Origin: Planctomycetota bacterium
GTDB lineage: Bacteria > Planctomycetota > UBA1135 > UBA2386
Reading direction: 5' to 3'
DNA length: 64,000 nucleotides
Assembly (NCBI GenBank): GCA_020849665.1
Contig: JADLFX010000019.1
Span: 1 to 64,000 of the forward strand
The position numbers and the translations under genes are program-made. The notes below the pieces were generated by a model that saw only the letters and a program-made list of their open reading frames with translations, did no database searches and was not told the DNA's origin. The first letter of the stretch is position 1. Each line of letters starts with the position of its first letter. Positions 34,692 through 42,647 of the stretch are shown in pieces.

Positions 34692-36836
34692 TCAGAAGCT
34701 CCTGGCGAGGAAGAGGAACGCAGGCACGAAGGGCAGCGCGCCCAGCAGGTCCGGCATCCTGCCGCGCTTCTCGAGCACGTACCCGCCCTGCACCGCGCGC
34801 AGCGAGTGCACGTCATGACCCAGCACCTCGCGAAACGCCGCCGCGGAGGGGAGCGCGTCCACCGTCAGGTCGAACCCCTCGCGCTGCAGCTGCGCGCAGA
34901 GCGGGGCCGCGATCAGCTTGCCGATCCCGTACGCGAACGGGAAGAGCCCCGCCGTGTCCTGCACCAGGATGGCGCTACTCCCCAGTGCCGCGCGCACCGC
35001 CGGCACGCTGGCGAGGTCGCGGTCCTTGGCCTGCAGGTGCAGGAGCGAGGCCTTCAGCGTCGCCGGATCGAGGCTGATCAGGAGATGGCCGGGCGTGAGC
35101 GACCACGCGAGGGGGAAGAACGCGCTCTGGCCCGGATTCACGTAGTGGATGGTCTGGTCGAGGAAGCTGGCCTGCTCCAGGCTCGATGCGTACGGCGACG
35201 CGGCCTGCGCCCGCTCCCACACGTTGTTCTGATCGAGGTCGTCGTCGGTGTCCGGCCTGCCGTCCGCTCCGTCGCTCACGACGCGGTACTCCTGACCCTC
35301 CGCGACCACCAGCCGGTAGGGATGGCCCCACGGGTCGACCGGCGGCTTGCCCTCCTCGCCGCGCGCGGCCTCGCGCAGATTGGATCGGTCGAGTTCCTCG
35401 ATCTTCGGCAGCTTCCCGTCGTGGTCGGAGCGCCACTGCTGCACGCCCCAGGCCAACAGCTGCAAGTCCTGTTGTGCGGCCTCGAGGAACCCGTATCTGG
35501 CGCGCAGCTCGGCCCGCGCCGCGCGCGGCGGCATCGTGGCGCGCAATCGCTGCAGCACCGTCTCGAGGGCACGCGCGACACGCGGCGGATCGCGCAGCGG
35601 CACCGCGAGGGTCAGACCGGTGAACCAGAGTCCGCCCTGGCTCGGTGCGTTCCAGAGGGTCACCACGTCGCCCAGGCCGGCCAGGAGATCCTCGCGCAGC
35701 CGCACACCCAGCAGCTCTCCGGCCGCGCCCAGCAGCTCGCTCTCCATGGCACGGCGCAGCTCCGGATCGACTCGCGCGGCGCCCTGCAACACCTCGTCGA
35801 GCAGGGCCTCGCCCTCCATGCGCAGCGCGAGCGCCAGCGTGGCGTCGGCAGGGATCGGGGCGAGGTCCTCCGCGGCCAGCGGCTTCTGCGCCAGCGCCCG
35901 GAAGATGCCCCGCGGCTTGCCCTCGGCCGCCAGGAAGGTGCGCGCGCACACACCCTCTCCCTCGAGGCCGTTCTCGACCAGGATCCCGCGCGCCGAGTCG
36001 AGGCCGAAGGCCTCCACGAAGCGCTGCTCGCCCTCGTCCAGGCCTGCGGCGGCCAGGCGCAGCAGGCCCTCGGCGTCGCAGTACACGCGCACCACGGGAC
36101 GCTCCACCTGCGCCTTGGCGCGCAGGCCGGCGAAGCGCGGCGTGGCGCCCACGCCGTCCTGCGCCGCGAGCGCCGCGAGGAGGCGCTCGTGCGTGCCCTC
36201 GCCCAGCGTCGCGAAGAGGTGGTCGCCCCGATGTCCGTAGACCAGCGCCGGCATCCGGGGCCCCAGGTCGAAGCGCCGCGCCGCGCCGCCCGCCACCGGG
36301 AGATCCTGACCCGGGGACGGATCGCCGTCGCGCGCGGCGGCACGCGCCACGCGCGCCTGGATCGACTTCAGCGTCTCGTACATGCGCTGCGCCGGCCCGG
36401 CCTGGCCGGCCGCCGCGGGCAGATGCACCAGGAGTCCCGCCTTGACGCCGCGCGGATCGCCGTCCGGAGTGAACGACTCGAGGTACACGACGCCCTGGCT
36501 GTTCCAGGCCGCGCGCAGCAGGCCGAACACCTCCAGAGGAGCGACCGGCACCTGCGCCGCCTGCCACTCCTTCTCCTGTGCCGCGCACCAGTCGAGGGCG
36601 GCCCGCTCCAGGTGCACGAAGAGCGCGCGGATCTCCGGATGCGCCGCGAAGCGCTCCGCGCGGTTGGTGGCCTTGGCGTCCGGAGTGGCGATGCCGAACC
36701 ACTGCACGAAGGCGAGCGAGTCCTTGGGCACCGCGCGGACCAGGGTCGGGTCCTCCTTCTGCGGCGGGATGCCGAGCGGCAGGGGGAGCGTGAGGCCGAT
36801 CAGGAGCACGAACAGGAACTCGACGAGACCGAACAT
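34692..36836 (-). CDS. large hypothetical protein with an internal GspG-like pseudopilin domain
   Basis: A 714-residue protein. A signal peptide or anchor (VEFLFVLLIGLTLPLPLG) starts it. Most of the protein is an unrecognised Ala/Leu-rich domain of DUF3352-like appearance. Residues about 455-545 carry a GspG/type II pseudopilin C-domain pattern: a helix (LQLLAWGVQQWRSDHDGKLP), then DPWGHPYRL (from residue 501), then VVSDGADGRPDTDDDL, a probable Ca2+ site. Pseudopilins normally have this domain after an N-terminal methylated helix; here it is embedded in a large protein without a prepilin cleavage site. A partner or regulator of a secretion system, or domain reuse, are both possible. Confidence 0.85.
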   Translation of the reverse strand: MFGLVEFLFVLLIGLTLPLPLGIPPQKEDPTLVRAVPKDSLAFVQWFGIATPDAKATNRAERFAAHPEIRALFVHLERAALDWCAAQEKEWQAAQVPVAPLEVFGLLRAAWNSQGVVYLESFTPDGDPRGVKAGLLVHLPAAAGQAGPAQRMYETLKSIQARVARAAARDGDPSPGQDLPVAGGAARRFDLGPRMPALVYGHRGDHLFATLGEGTHERLLAALAAQDGVGATPRFAGLRAKAQVERPVVRVYCDAEGLLRLAAAGLDEGEQRFVEAFGLDSARGILVENGLEGEGVCARTFLAAEGKPRGIFRALAQKPLAAEDLAPIPADATLALALRMEGEALLDEVLQGAARVDPELRRAMESELLGAAGELLGVRLREDLLAGLGDVVTLWNAPSQGGLWFTGLTLAVPLRDPPRVARALETVLQRLRATMPPRAARAELRARYGFLEAAQQDLQLLAWGVQQWRSDHDGKLPKIEELDRSNLREAARGEEGKPPVDPWGHPYRLVVAEGQEYRVVSDGADGRPDTDDDLDQNNVWERAQAASPYASSLEQASFLDQTIHYVNPGQSAFFPLAWSLTPGHLLISLDPATLKASLLHLQAKDRDLASVPAVRAALGSSAILVQDTAGLFPFAYGIGKLIAAPLCAQLQREGFDLTVDALPSAAAFREVLGHDVHSLRAVQGGYVLEKRGRMPDLLGALPFVPAFLFLARSF

Positions 36837-36900
36837 GGCTGCACCTCGGGAAGGCGGATCAGACGCGCATCCTGCCCGGGGGCGGGACACGGGGCGAGGA

Positions 36901-37734
36901 TCACCTCGCCAGGCGGTACACCTGGAGCGCGGTGCCGCCGAAGGCGGCGGCCCGCTCCGCCGGTGTCAGGCCGGCGAGCAGGTCCTCGGCGAGGTCCACG
37001 ACCGTGCCGTGGGCGGCGGCCAGCCGGCACACCGGCCAGTCGGAGCCGAAGAGGATCCGGCCCGGGCCGAAGGCCTCGAGGACGACCTCCGCGCAGGCGC
37101 GCATCTGCCCTGCCTGCCACGTGCGCCACTCCGCCTCGGTGACCAGTCCCGAGAGCTTGCACCACACGTTGCCGCAGCGGGCCAGCTCCCGGATGCCGTC
37201 CCGCCACGGTCCGAGGGCGCCGGTGCGGATCGGCGGCTTGGCGATGTGGTCGAGGACGAAGCGCTGCCGCGGGAGTGCTCGCGCCAGGGCAGCGGCCGCC
37301 GGCAGGAGATGCGGGCGCACCAGCAGGTCGAAGGAGAGATCGAAGCGCGCGAGCGTCGCGATCCCGCGCCGCACGTCGCTCCGGCCGAGGAATCCCGGAT
37401 CGGCTTCGTCCTGGACGAGGTGGCGGACGCCGACGAAGCGCGGTTCGCGGCACCATCCGGCCAGGGTGCGCTCCAGCCAGGGGTCGCAGAGGTCGACCCA
37501 GCCCACGACCCCGAGCACCCACCCGTGCCGCGCGGCGAGGTCGAGCAGCCAGCGGGTCTCCTGCACCGTGTGGGTCGCCTGCACCGCCACCGCGCCGGCG
37601 AACCCGCGCCGGCGCAGCTCGGGCTCGAGGTCCGCCGGCAGGTGGTCGGCCGCCAGAACCGCCATGTCCGCGCCGATCCACGGGTAGTCCTGCGGCGCGT
37701 AGCGCCAGAAGTGCACGTGGGCGTCGACGCGCAT
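36901..37734 (-). CDS. amidohydrolase-family lactonase (probable L-fucono/rhamnono-lactonase)
   Basis: A 277-residue protein of the amidohydrolase_2 family. Metal and substrate residues appear in VDAHVHFW (His6, His8), FVLDHIAKP and FGSDWPV. L-fuconolactonase, L-rhamnonolactonase and 2-pyrone-4,6-dicarboxylate lactonase share this fold and length. In this operon the fitting reaction is hydrolysis of a 6-deoxy-L-aldonolactone to the acid, upstream of the dehydratase encoded 5 bp before it. It is the last gene of the nine-gene sugar-acid operon. Start is ATG 37734. Confidence 0.9.
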   Translation of the reverse strand: MRVDAHVHFWRYAPQDYPWIGADMAVLAADHLPADLEPELRRRGFAGAVAVQATHTVQETRWLLDLAARHGWVLGVVGWVDLCDPWLERTLAGWCREPRFVGVRHLVQDEADPGFLGRSDVRRGIATLARFDLSFDLLVRPHLLPAAAALARALPRQRFVLDHIAKPPIRTGALGPWRDGIRELARCGNVWCKLSGLVTEAEWRTWQAGQMRACAEVVLEAFGPGRILFGSDWPVCRLAAAHGTVVDLAEDLLAGLTPAERAAAFGGTALQVYRLAR

Positions 37735-37739
37735 CGCGC

Positions 37740-38837
37740 TCACCCCACGCGATGCTCGCGCACGACCGCGTCGCGCAGCTTCAGGCCGAGACCCGGCTCC
37801 TGCGGCAGCGGGTAGTGGCCGTCCACCACGCGCAGGGGTTCCTCCCAGATGTCCTCGATCGACTCGTAGCAGTTCTCGACCATCAGCACGCCCGGGGTGG
37901 CCGCGGCCAACTGGACGTGCAGCTTCTGCTGCACGTTGGTGTGGGGCACGACCGGCAGGTTGGCGGCGGCGGCGAGGGCGGCCACCTCCAGCCACTCATC
38001 GACGCCCAGGAGCTTGGTGGCGTCGGCCTGCACGATGCCGACCGCTCCGGCCTCGATGTAGTCGCGGAACTGGTAGCGCGTGTACAGGGTCTCGCCCACC
38101 GCCACCGGGATCGGGATGGCGCGCTGCAGCTCGGCATGGCTGCGCACGTCCTCGGGCACCATCGGTTCTTCCAGCCAGTACACGTCGTGCTCGGCGAGGC
38201 GGCCGCCCCAGTAGCGCGCCTGCGCGAGGCTCCAGGCGCAGTTGGCGTCGGTCATGATCCGCACGGAGGGGCCGAGGGCCTTGCGCACCGCGCCGATCCG
38301 CGCGTGATCCTCGCGCGGGTCCGGCCGGCCGAGCTTGATCTTCACCGCGTCGAACCCGCGCTCCACCAGCCGGGTGGCGTCGCGCACCAGTTCGTCCACG
38401 CTCCAGCTCAGCCAGCCGCCGTCGGTGCTGTATGCCTTCACGCGCTCGCGCGCGGCGCCGAGGTAGCGCCACAGCGGCAGGCCGGCGCGCCGGCACGCCA
38501 GATCCCAGAGCGCGAACTCGACCGCGGCGATCCCGACCCGGGCCGCGCCGACGCGGCCCACGAAGTGGTTGGCGTAGAACATGCGCCGCACCAGCTCCTT
38601 GCGCAGCGTGGCGTCCTGGCCGATCAGGAGCGGCACGTAGTCGTCCTGCACCATCACCTGCGCGGCGCGCAGTCCCCTGGTGTAGCTCCAGTTCATCCCG
38701 TAGCCGGAGATCCCGGCGTCGGTGTGCAGCACCACCTGCAGGACGTCCACGGCGTCGACGCTGCTCTGCGAGTCGGTGATGGTGCGCTGGCGCAGCGGGA
38801 CGCGGACCAGGAACGAGTCGACGGCCGTGATCTTCAT
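37740..38837 (-). CDS. enolase-superfamily sugar acid dehydratase (probable L-fuconate/L-rhamnonate dehydratase)
   Basis: A 365-residue member of the mandelate racemase/muconate lactonizing family. Expected residues are present: KxK in VKIKLG (Lys166, Lys168), metal ligands Asp197 (TDANCAWS), Glu223 (LEEP) and Glu249 (VGETLY), Asp272 (QADATK) and catalytic His299 (VPHTN). Acid-sugar dehydratases of this group remove water from the aldonate to give the 2-keto-3-deoxy acid. Its length is shorter than classical L-fuconate dehydratase (about 440), so substrate assignment rests on the operon. The ATG overlaps the stop of the upstream oxidoreductase. Confidence 0.92.
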   Translation of the reverse strand: MKITAVDSFLVRVPLRQRTITDSQSSVDAVDVLQVVLHTDAGISGYGMNWSYTRGLRAAQVMVQDDYVPLLIGQDATLRKELVRRMFYANHFVGRVGAARVGIAAVEFALWDLACRRAGLPLWRYLGAARERVKAYSTDGGWLSWSVDELVRDATRLVERGFDAVKIKLGRPDPREDHARIGAVRKALGPSVRIMTDANCAWSLAQARYWGGRLAEHDVYWLEEPMVPEDVRSHAELQRAIPIPVAVGETLYTRYQFRDYIEAGAVGIVQADATKLLGVDEWLEVAALAAAANLPVVPHTNVQQKLHVQLAAATPGVLMVENCYESIEDIWEEPLRVVDGHYPLPQEPGLGLKLRDAVVREHRVG

Positions 38838-39949
38838 GGCGGGATCGGGGACGAGGGATCGGGGACCGGAACACCAGGTGCCTCGGATGCGCGGTACGCG
38901 GCCTCCACCAGGGCCATGGTCGCCAGCGCGTCGCGCACCCCGCACACCGGCGCCGGGTCGCTGCCCTCGCGGCAGCGCTGCAGGTTGGCCATCGGCCCCT
39001 CGAACGCGTCGGGGAACCAGCTGCCGCGCAGCGGCACGTCCTGCCAGCTGCCGCCGCGCAGGCAGTACTCGAGTCGGTCGGGCACGCCCTGGGGGTAGTC
39101 GAGGTTGACGCCGAGGGTCGCCACCGCGCAGCCCTCGCTGCCTTCCACGCGCAGCGCCGACGACGCATGGCGGGGGCCGTAGGCGTGGTCGTGGCAGGTG
39201 TGCACCAGCACGCGCGCGCCGCGCGGGTCGAGCGCCACCGCCGCCGCGGGCGCGCCCGGTGCGCGCGGGCCGTAGCGCAGGAGGGTCGTGCTCGCGGTGT
39301 CGGCGTAGCCCTCGCGGTGGCGGGTCAGCACGGCGTGCACCGCCTCGGGCAGGCCGAACCAGCCGCGCAGCAGGTCGAGGTAGTGGATCGAGTGGTACAC
39401 GATCTCCAGGCGCGGGATGCCGCGCAGGAACGCCCAGCGCTGCCATGGCGTGTGCGTGACCACCCGCACCTCGACGTCGCGCACCGCGCCCAGGGTGCCG
39501 TCGTCGAGGAGCCGGCGCAGAGCCAGCAGGTTGGGGGCGAAGCGCAGCTGCAGGTTGACCGCGGCCAGGAGGCCGCGTGCCTCGGCGGCCTGCACGATCC
39601 GCCGCGCCTCCGCGAGGTCGCGGCCCAGGGGCTTCTGCAGGAGCACCGCGGCGCGCGGCGGCAGCGCCGTCACGATCCCCAGCGCGGCCTCGGCCGGGAC
39701 CGCGACGTCGAACACCGCGCCCGGCTCGCGCACGGCCTCGGCCAGGGTCGCGTAGACGCGCGGTATGCCGAAGTCGGCGGCGAGGCGGAACGCCGCGTCG
39801 GGACGCAGGTCGTACACGCCCGCCACCGGGAATCCGGCGTTGCGATACGCCGGCAGGTGGGCGCTGCGCACGATGCCGCCCGCGCCGATCAGGACGATGG
39901 GGGCGGGCCGGTCCGGCATGGGCCAGGACTGGTGTGCGAACTCAGTCAA
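38834..39949 (-). CDS. Gfo/Idh/MocA-family oxidoreductase (probable sugar dehydrogenase)
   Basis: A 371-residue NAD(P)-dependent protein. The dinucleotide motif is VLIGAGGIVRSAHLPAY, and the family Lys is in LQKPLGRDLAEA, with Gln in place of the usual Glu of the EKP motif. The C-terminal half has the GFO/IDH alpha/beta domain (YHSIHYLDLLRGW). In this operon it is the candidate for oxidising the sugar to the lactone, a job usually done by an SDR or aldo-keto reductase. The TTG start at 39949 has GGAGG eight bases upstream and overlaps the mutarotase gene by 8 bp; it overlaps the dehydratase by ATGA. Confidence 0.92.
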   Translation of the reverse strand: MTEFAHQSWPMPDRPAPIVLIGAGGIVRSAHLPAYRNAGFPVAGVYDLRPDAAFRLAADFGIPRVYATLAEAVREPGAVFDVAVPAEAALGIVTALPPRAAVLLQKPLGRDLAEARRIVQAAEARGLLAAVNLQLRFAPNLLALRRLLDDGTLGAVRDVEVRVVTHTPWQRWAFLRGIPRLEIVYHSIHYLDLLRGWFGLPEAVHAVLTRHREGYADTASTTLLRYGPRAPGAPAAAVALDPRGARVLVHTCHDHAYGPRHASSALRVEGSEGCAVATLGVNLDYPQGVPDRLEYCLRGGSWQDVPLRGSWFPDAFEGPMANLQRCREGSDPAPVCGVRDALATMALVEAAYRASEAPGVPVPDPSSPIPP

Positions 39950-40271
39950 GGTGGAACACCTCCTCCATGTCGGTCCACCACGTGCCGGGTGCCCGATCCG
40001 CCCTGGGCACCTGCATCGGTTCCATCAGATCCCACCACTCGCGCATCCGCGGCGCCGCCGCCAGCGCGGCCATCCGCGCGGCGTACTCCGCCGGCGGACC
40101 GACGTACTCGTAGTAGGCGAAGAGCTGCCCGCCGTGTTGGAAGATCGAGTAGTTGCTTATCCCCGCGGCGCGGATCGCGGCGGCGATCTCGGGCCAGATC
40201 GCGGCGTGGTGGCGCCGGTACTCCGCCAGCCGTTCCGGCCGCACGCCCAGCACCTGCCCGAAGCGGATCAT
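39942..40271 (-). CDS. L-rhamnose mutarotase-family protein
   Basis: A 109-residue protein of the COG3254 family. Family features are YRRHHAAIWPEI with the active-site His, GISNYSIF, LFAYYEYVG and WWDLMEPMQ near the C-terminus. It interconverts the alpha and beta anomers of L-rhamnose or a related 6-deoxyhexose such as L-fucose, so that the dehydrogenase gets the right anomer. The ATG overlaps the stop of the FAH-family gene (ATGA). It is the strongest single hint that the pathway substrate is a 6-deoxy-L-hexose. Confidence 0.93.
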   Translation of the reverse strand: MIRFGQVLGVRPERLAEYRRHHAAIWPEIAAAIRAAGISNYSIFQHGGQLFAYYEYVGPPAEYAARMAALAAAPRMREWWDLMEPMQVPRADRAPGTWWTDMEEVFHLD

Positions 40272-41125
40272 CCGTGGAACGGGACCAGGCGCTGGCGCTG
40301 CTGGCCGAGGTGCTCGATGCCGAGTTCCACGACGTCTCCGGCCTTCAGGTAGCGCGGCGGATCGAAGCCGAGGCCGACGCCGGCCGGAGTGCCGGTGCTG
40401 ATCACGTCGCCCGGCAGGAGCGTCATGAACGTGCTCACGTAGCTGAGCAGGTGGGCGACGCCGAACACCATGTTGGCGGTGCTGCTCTCCTGGCGCGTCT
40501 CGCCGTTCACCTTGAGCCACATGCGCAGGCGGCCCGGGTCGGGAACCTCGTCCAGCGTCACCAGTGCCGGCCCCAGGGGCGCGAAGGTGTCGCAGCTCTT
40601 GCCCTTCACCCACTGGCCGCCCCGCTCCAGCTGGAAGGCGCGCTCGCTGTAGTCGTTGTGCAGCACGAGTCCGGCCACGTGCTCCAGCGCGCGCTCCTCC
40701 GGCACGTGCCGGGCGAGCCGGCCCACCACGAACGCCAGCTCCACCTCGTAGTCCACCTTGGTGGCGCCGCGCGGGATCGTCACGTCGTCGTCGGGACCCT
40801 GCAGCGCCGTGGTGGACTTGAAGAAGAGCACCGGTTCCTTGGGGATCTGCGCCTTGGTCTCGCGCGCGTGGTCCACGAAGTTGAGGCCGATGCACACGAT
40901 CTTGCTGGGGCGGCAGACCGGCGGCCCGAGGCGCGCGCCTTCGGCGAAGCGCGGCAGGGAGCCGCCGCGCTGGCGCACGAGCTCCCGCAGGCGGGCGAGC
41001 CCGTCGCCGCCCAGGAACTCCTCGTCGTAGTCGCGGACGGTGGCGGACACGTCCAGCCGCGTGCCGTCGGGAAGGAGCACGCCCGGCCGCTCCAGGGCAG
41101 GCGCGCCGCAGCGGATCAGGCGCAT
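40268..41125 (-). CDS. fumarylacetoacetate hydrolase-family enzyme (probable 2,4-diketo-3-deoxy-sugar-acid hydrolase)
   Basis: A 285-residue FAH-family enzyme. Residues expected at the metal site appear in IGLNFVDHARE, VDYEVELAFVVG (Glu-x-Glu) and HNDYSERAFQ, and STGTPAGVGLG closes the fold. In the non-phosphorylating L-fucose/L-rhamnose pathway, the 2,4-diketo-3-deoxy acid is cleaved by such an enzyme to pyruvate plus L-lactate. Neighbours on both sides fit that route. General annotation would be ureidoglycolate lyase or FAH protein; the operon argues for the sugar-acid role. Start is ATG 41125. Confidence 0.92.
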   Translation of the reverse strand: MRLIRCGAPALERPGVLLPDGTRLDVSATVRDYDEEFLGGDGLARLRELVRQRGGSLPRFAEGARLGPPVCRPSKIVCIGLNFVDHARETKAQIPKEPVLFFKSTTALQGPDDDVTIPRGATKVDYEVELAFVVGRLARHVPEERALEHVAGLVLHNDYSERAFQLERGGQWVKGKSCDTFAPLGPALVTLDEVPDPGRLRMWLKVNGETRQESSTANMVFGVAHLLSYVSTFMTLLPGDVISTGTPAGVGLGFDPPRYLKAGDVVELGIEHLGQQRQRLVPFHG

Positions 41126-41134
41126 GGCGGAGTC

Positions 41135-41950
41135 CTACTTCACCAGCACGCCGCCGTCGATGGGGAACGCCTGACCCGTGATGAACGCGGCCGCGTCCGA
41201 GCAGAGGTAGAGCGCGAGCTGTGCCACCTCCTCCGGGGTGCCCATGCGTCCGATGGGTTGGTAGGCAGCGAGCCGGGCCAGCATCTCGGCCTCCCGACCC
41301 GGGTAGTTCTTCGCCACGAAGCCGTCCACGAACGGCGTGCGCACCCGGGCCGGGCAGATGCAGTTGCAGCGCACGCCGTACGCCATCGCGTCCACCGCCA
41401 CCGACCGGGTCATGGCCAGCACCGCGCCCTTGCTCATCGAGTACGCGTAGCGATCCTCCAGGCCGATCAGCGCGGCGATCGAGGCGAGGTTCAGGATCAC
41501 GCCGCGGCGTCGCGCGACCATGCCGGGCAGGGCCACGCGCGTGCCGTGGAACACGCCCTTCACGTTCACCGCGTAGATCCGGTCGAAGTCGGCCTCGCCG
41601 GTGTCCAGCGCGCTGCCCACGTGGGCGATCCCGGCGTTGTTCACGAGGATGTCGACCGGCCCCAGGCGCTGCTCGGCCTCGCGGTGCGCGCGCTCGACCT
41701 CGGCGCCGGACGCGACGTCGGCCTGACAGGACTCGGCCGTGCCTCCGGCGGCGCGGATCGCCGCGGTGGTGGCGTCGGCGGCGGCGCGATCGCGGTCCAG
41801 CACCGCGACGCGGGCACCCTGGCGGGCGAAGAGGAGGGCGATCGCTCGGCCGATGCCGGACCCGGCTCCGGTCACCCAGGCCACGCGGCCGTCGAGGCGG
41901 AAGGGCTCCGATGCGGACGGATCAGCCGGCGGGACGGGTGGCGAAGTCAT
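41135..41950 (-). CDS. SDR-family dehydrogenase (probable 2-keto-3-deoxy-L-sugar-acid dehydrogenase)
   Basis: A 271-residue classical SDR. The coenzyme motif is TGAGSGIGRA, then NNAG, the catalytic Ser in LNLASIAAL, and YSMSK as the Tyr-x3-Lys. An acidic residue after the second strand (LDRDRAA) suggests NAD+. In the deoxy-sugar-acid pathway it would oxidise the 2-keto-3-deoxy acid at C4 to the 2,4-diketo acid, the substrate for the next enzyme. Nine bases separate it from the FAH gene, and ten from lutC upstream. Confidence 0.93.
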   Translation of the reverse strand: MTSPPVPPADPSASEPFRLDGRVAWVTGAGSGIGRAIALLFARQGARVAVLDRDRAAADATTAAIRAAGGTAESCQADVASGAEVERAHREAEQRLGPVDILVNNAGIAHVGSALDTGEADFDRIYAVNVKGVFHGTRVALPGMVARRRGVILNLASIAALIGLEDRYAYSMSKGAVLAMTRSVAVDAMAYGVRCNCICPARVRTPFVDGFVAKNYPGREAEMLARLAAYQPIGRMGTPEEVAQLALYLCSDAAAFITGQAFPIDGGVLVK

Positions 41951-41960
41951 GGCGGGAGGT

Positions 41961-42647
41961 TCAGGGGGCGTCGAGGAGGAGGAGGACGGTGACCGCGGCC
42001 GGGCCGTGCACGCCGATGGTGGCGTCGTTCTCGATGTCGCTGGTGCGGCTCGGGCCGGTCACCAGCACCGTGGCCGAGGGCAAGGCCTCGGGAGCGCCGT
42101 GCAGCGCCGCGAACGCGTCGCCGAGCTGCGGCACGAGGCACGACTCGCGCAGGACCGCCACGTGGTGGCGCGGCAGCAGGCTGGTGAGGCGGGCGCGGTC
42201 GGGTCCCAGGGCGTGCACCAGCGTCCCGGTCTCGGCCACGCCCAACGCCGGGAGCGTGATCCCGAGCGCGGCCGCGGCGCAACGGGCACGCCATGTCGCG
42301 GCGTCGCCGGGCGAGGGCGGGGTGGCGAGGCCCTCGCCCACCAGCCACTCCAGGCGCAGGCCGGCCAGCGCTGCCGTGGCGTCGCACACCGCCGGCCCGC
42401 CACCGGCGGCCAGGTGCTCGCGCAGGGCCTGCTCCAGCGCGGCGGCATCGGCGCACTCCTGCAGGTTGCCGCCGGCCCGCCGGAGCGCTGCGCCGAAGCA
42501 CGCGCGGCGCGCGCCCGGGCCCGCCGCCCGGAGGGGGTGCGTGCGGTGGCGTTCGGGCACGCCGCAGCCGTCCCGCGGCGCCGGCGGGGCCCCGGCACTG
42601 CGGCCCAGGCGCGCGGCGAGCCCGGCGAGGAAGCGCTCAGGGTCCAT
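41961..42647 (-). CDS. lutC: lactate utilization protein C (LUD domain)
   Basis: A 228-residue LUD-domain (DUF162) protein. The family pattern is present: ITLPALGVAETGTLV, LLPRHHVAVLRES, TGPSRTSDIENDATIGVHGP at the C-terminus. With LutA and LutB it makes up the L-lactate-oxidising complex that gives pyruvate. The start at 42647 lies inside the last codons of lutB (11-bp overlap), a sign of coupled translation. Here it consumes the L-lactate that the sugar-acid branch should release. Confidence 0.93.
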   Translation of the reverse strand: MDPERFLAGLAARLGRSAGAPPAPRDGCGVPERHRTHPLRAAGPGARRACFGAALRRAGGNLQECADAAALEQALREHLAAGGGPAVCDATAALAGLRLEWLVGEGLATPPSPGDAATWRARCAAAALGITLPALGVAETGTLVHALGPDRARLTSLLPRHHVAVLRESCLVPQLGDAFAALHGAPEALPSATVLVTGPSRTSDIENDATIGVHGPAAVTVLLLLDAP

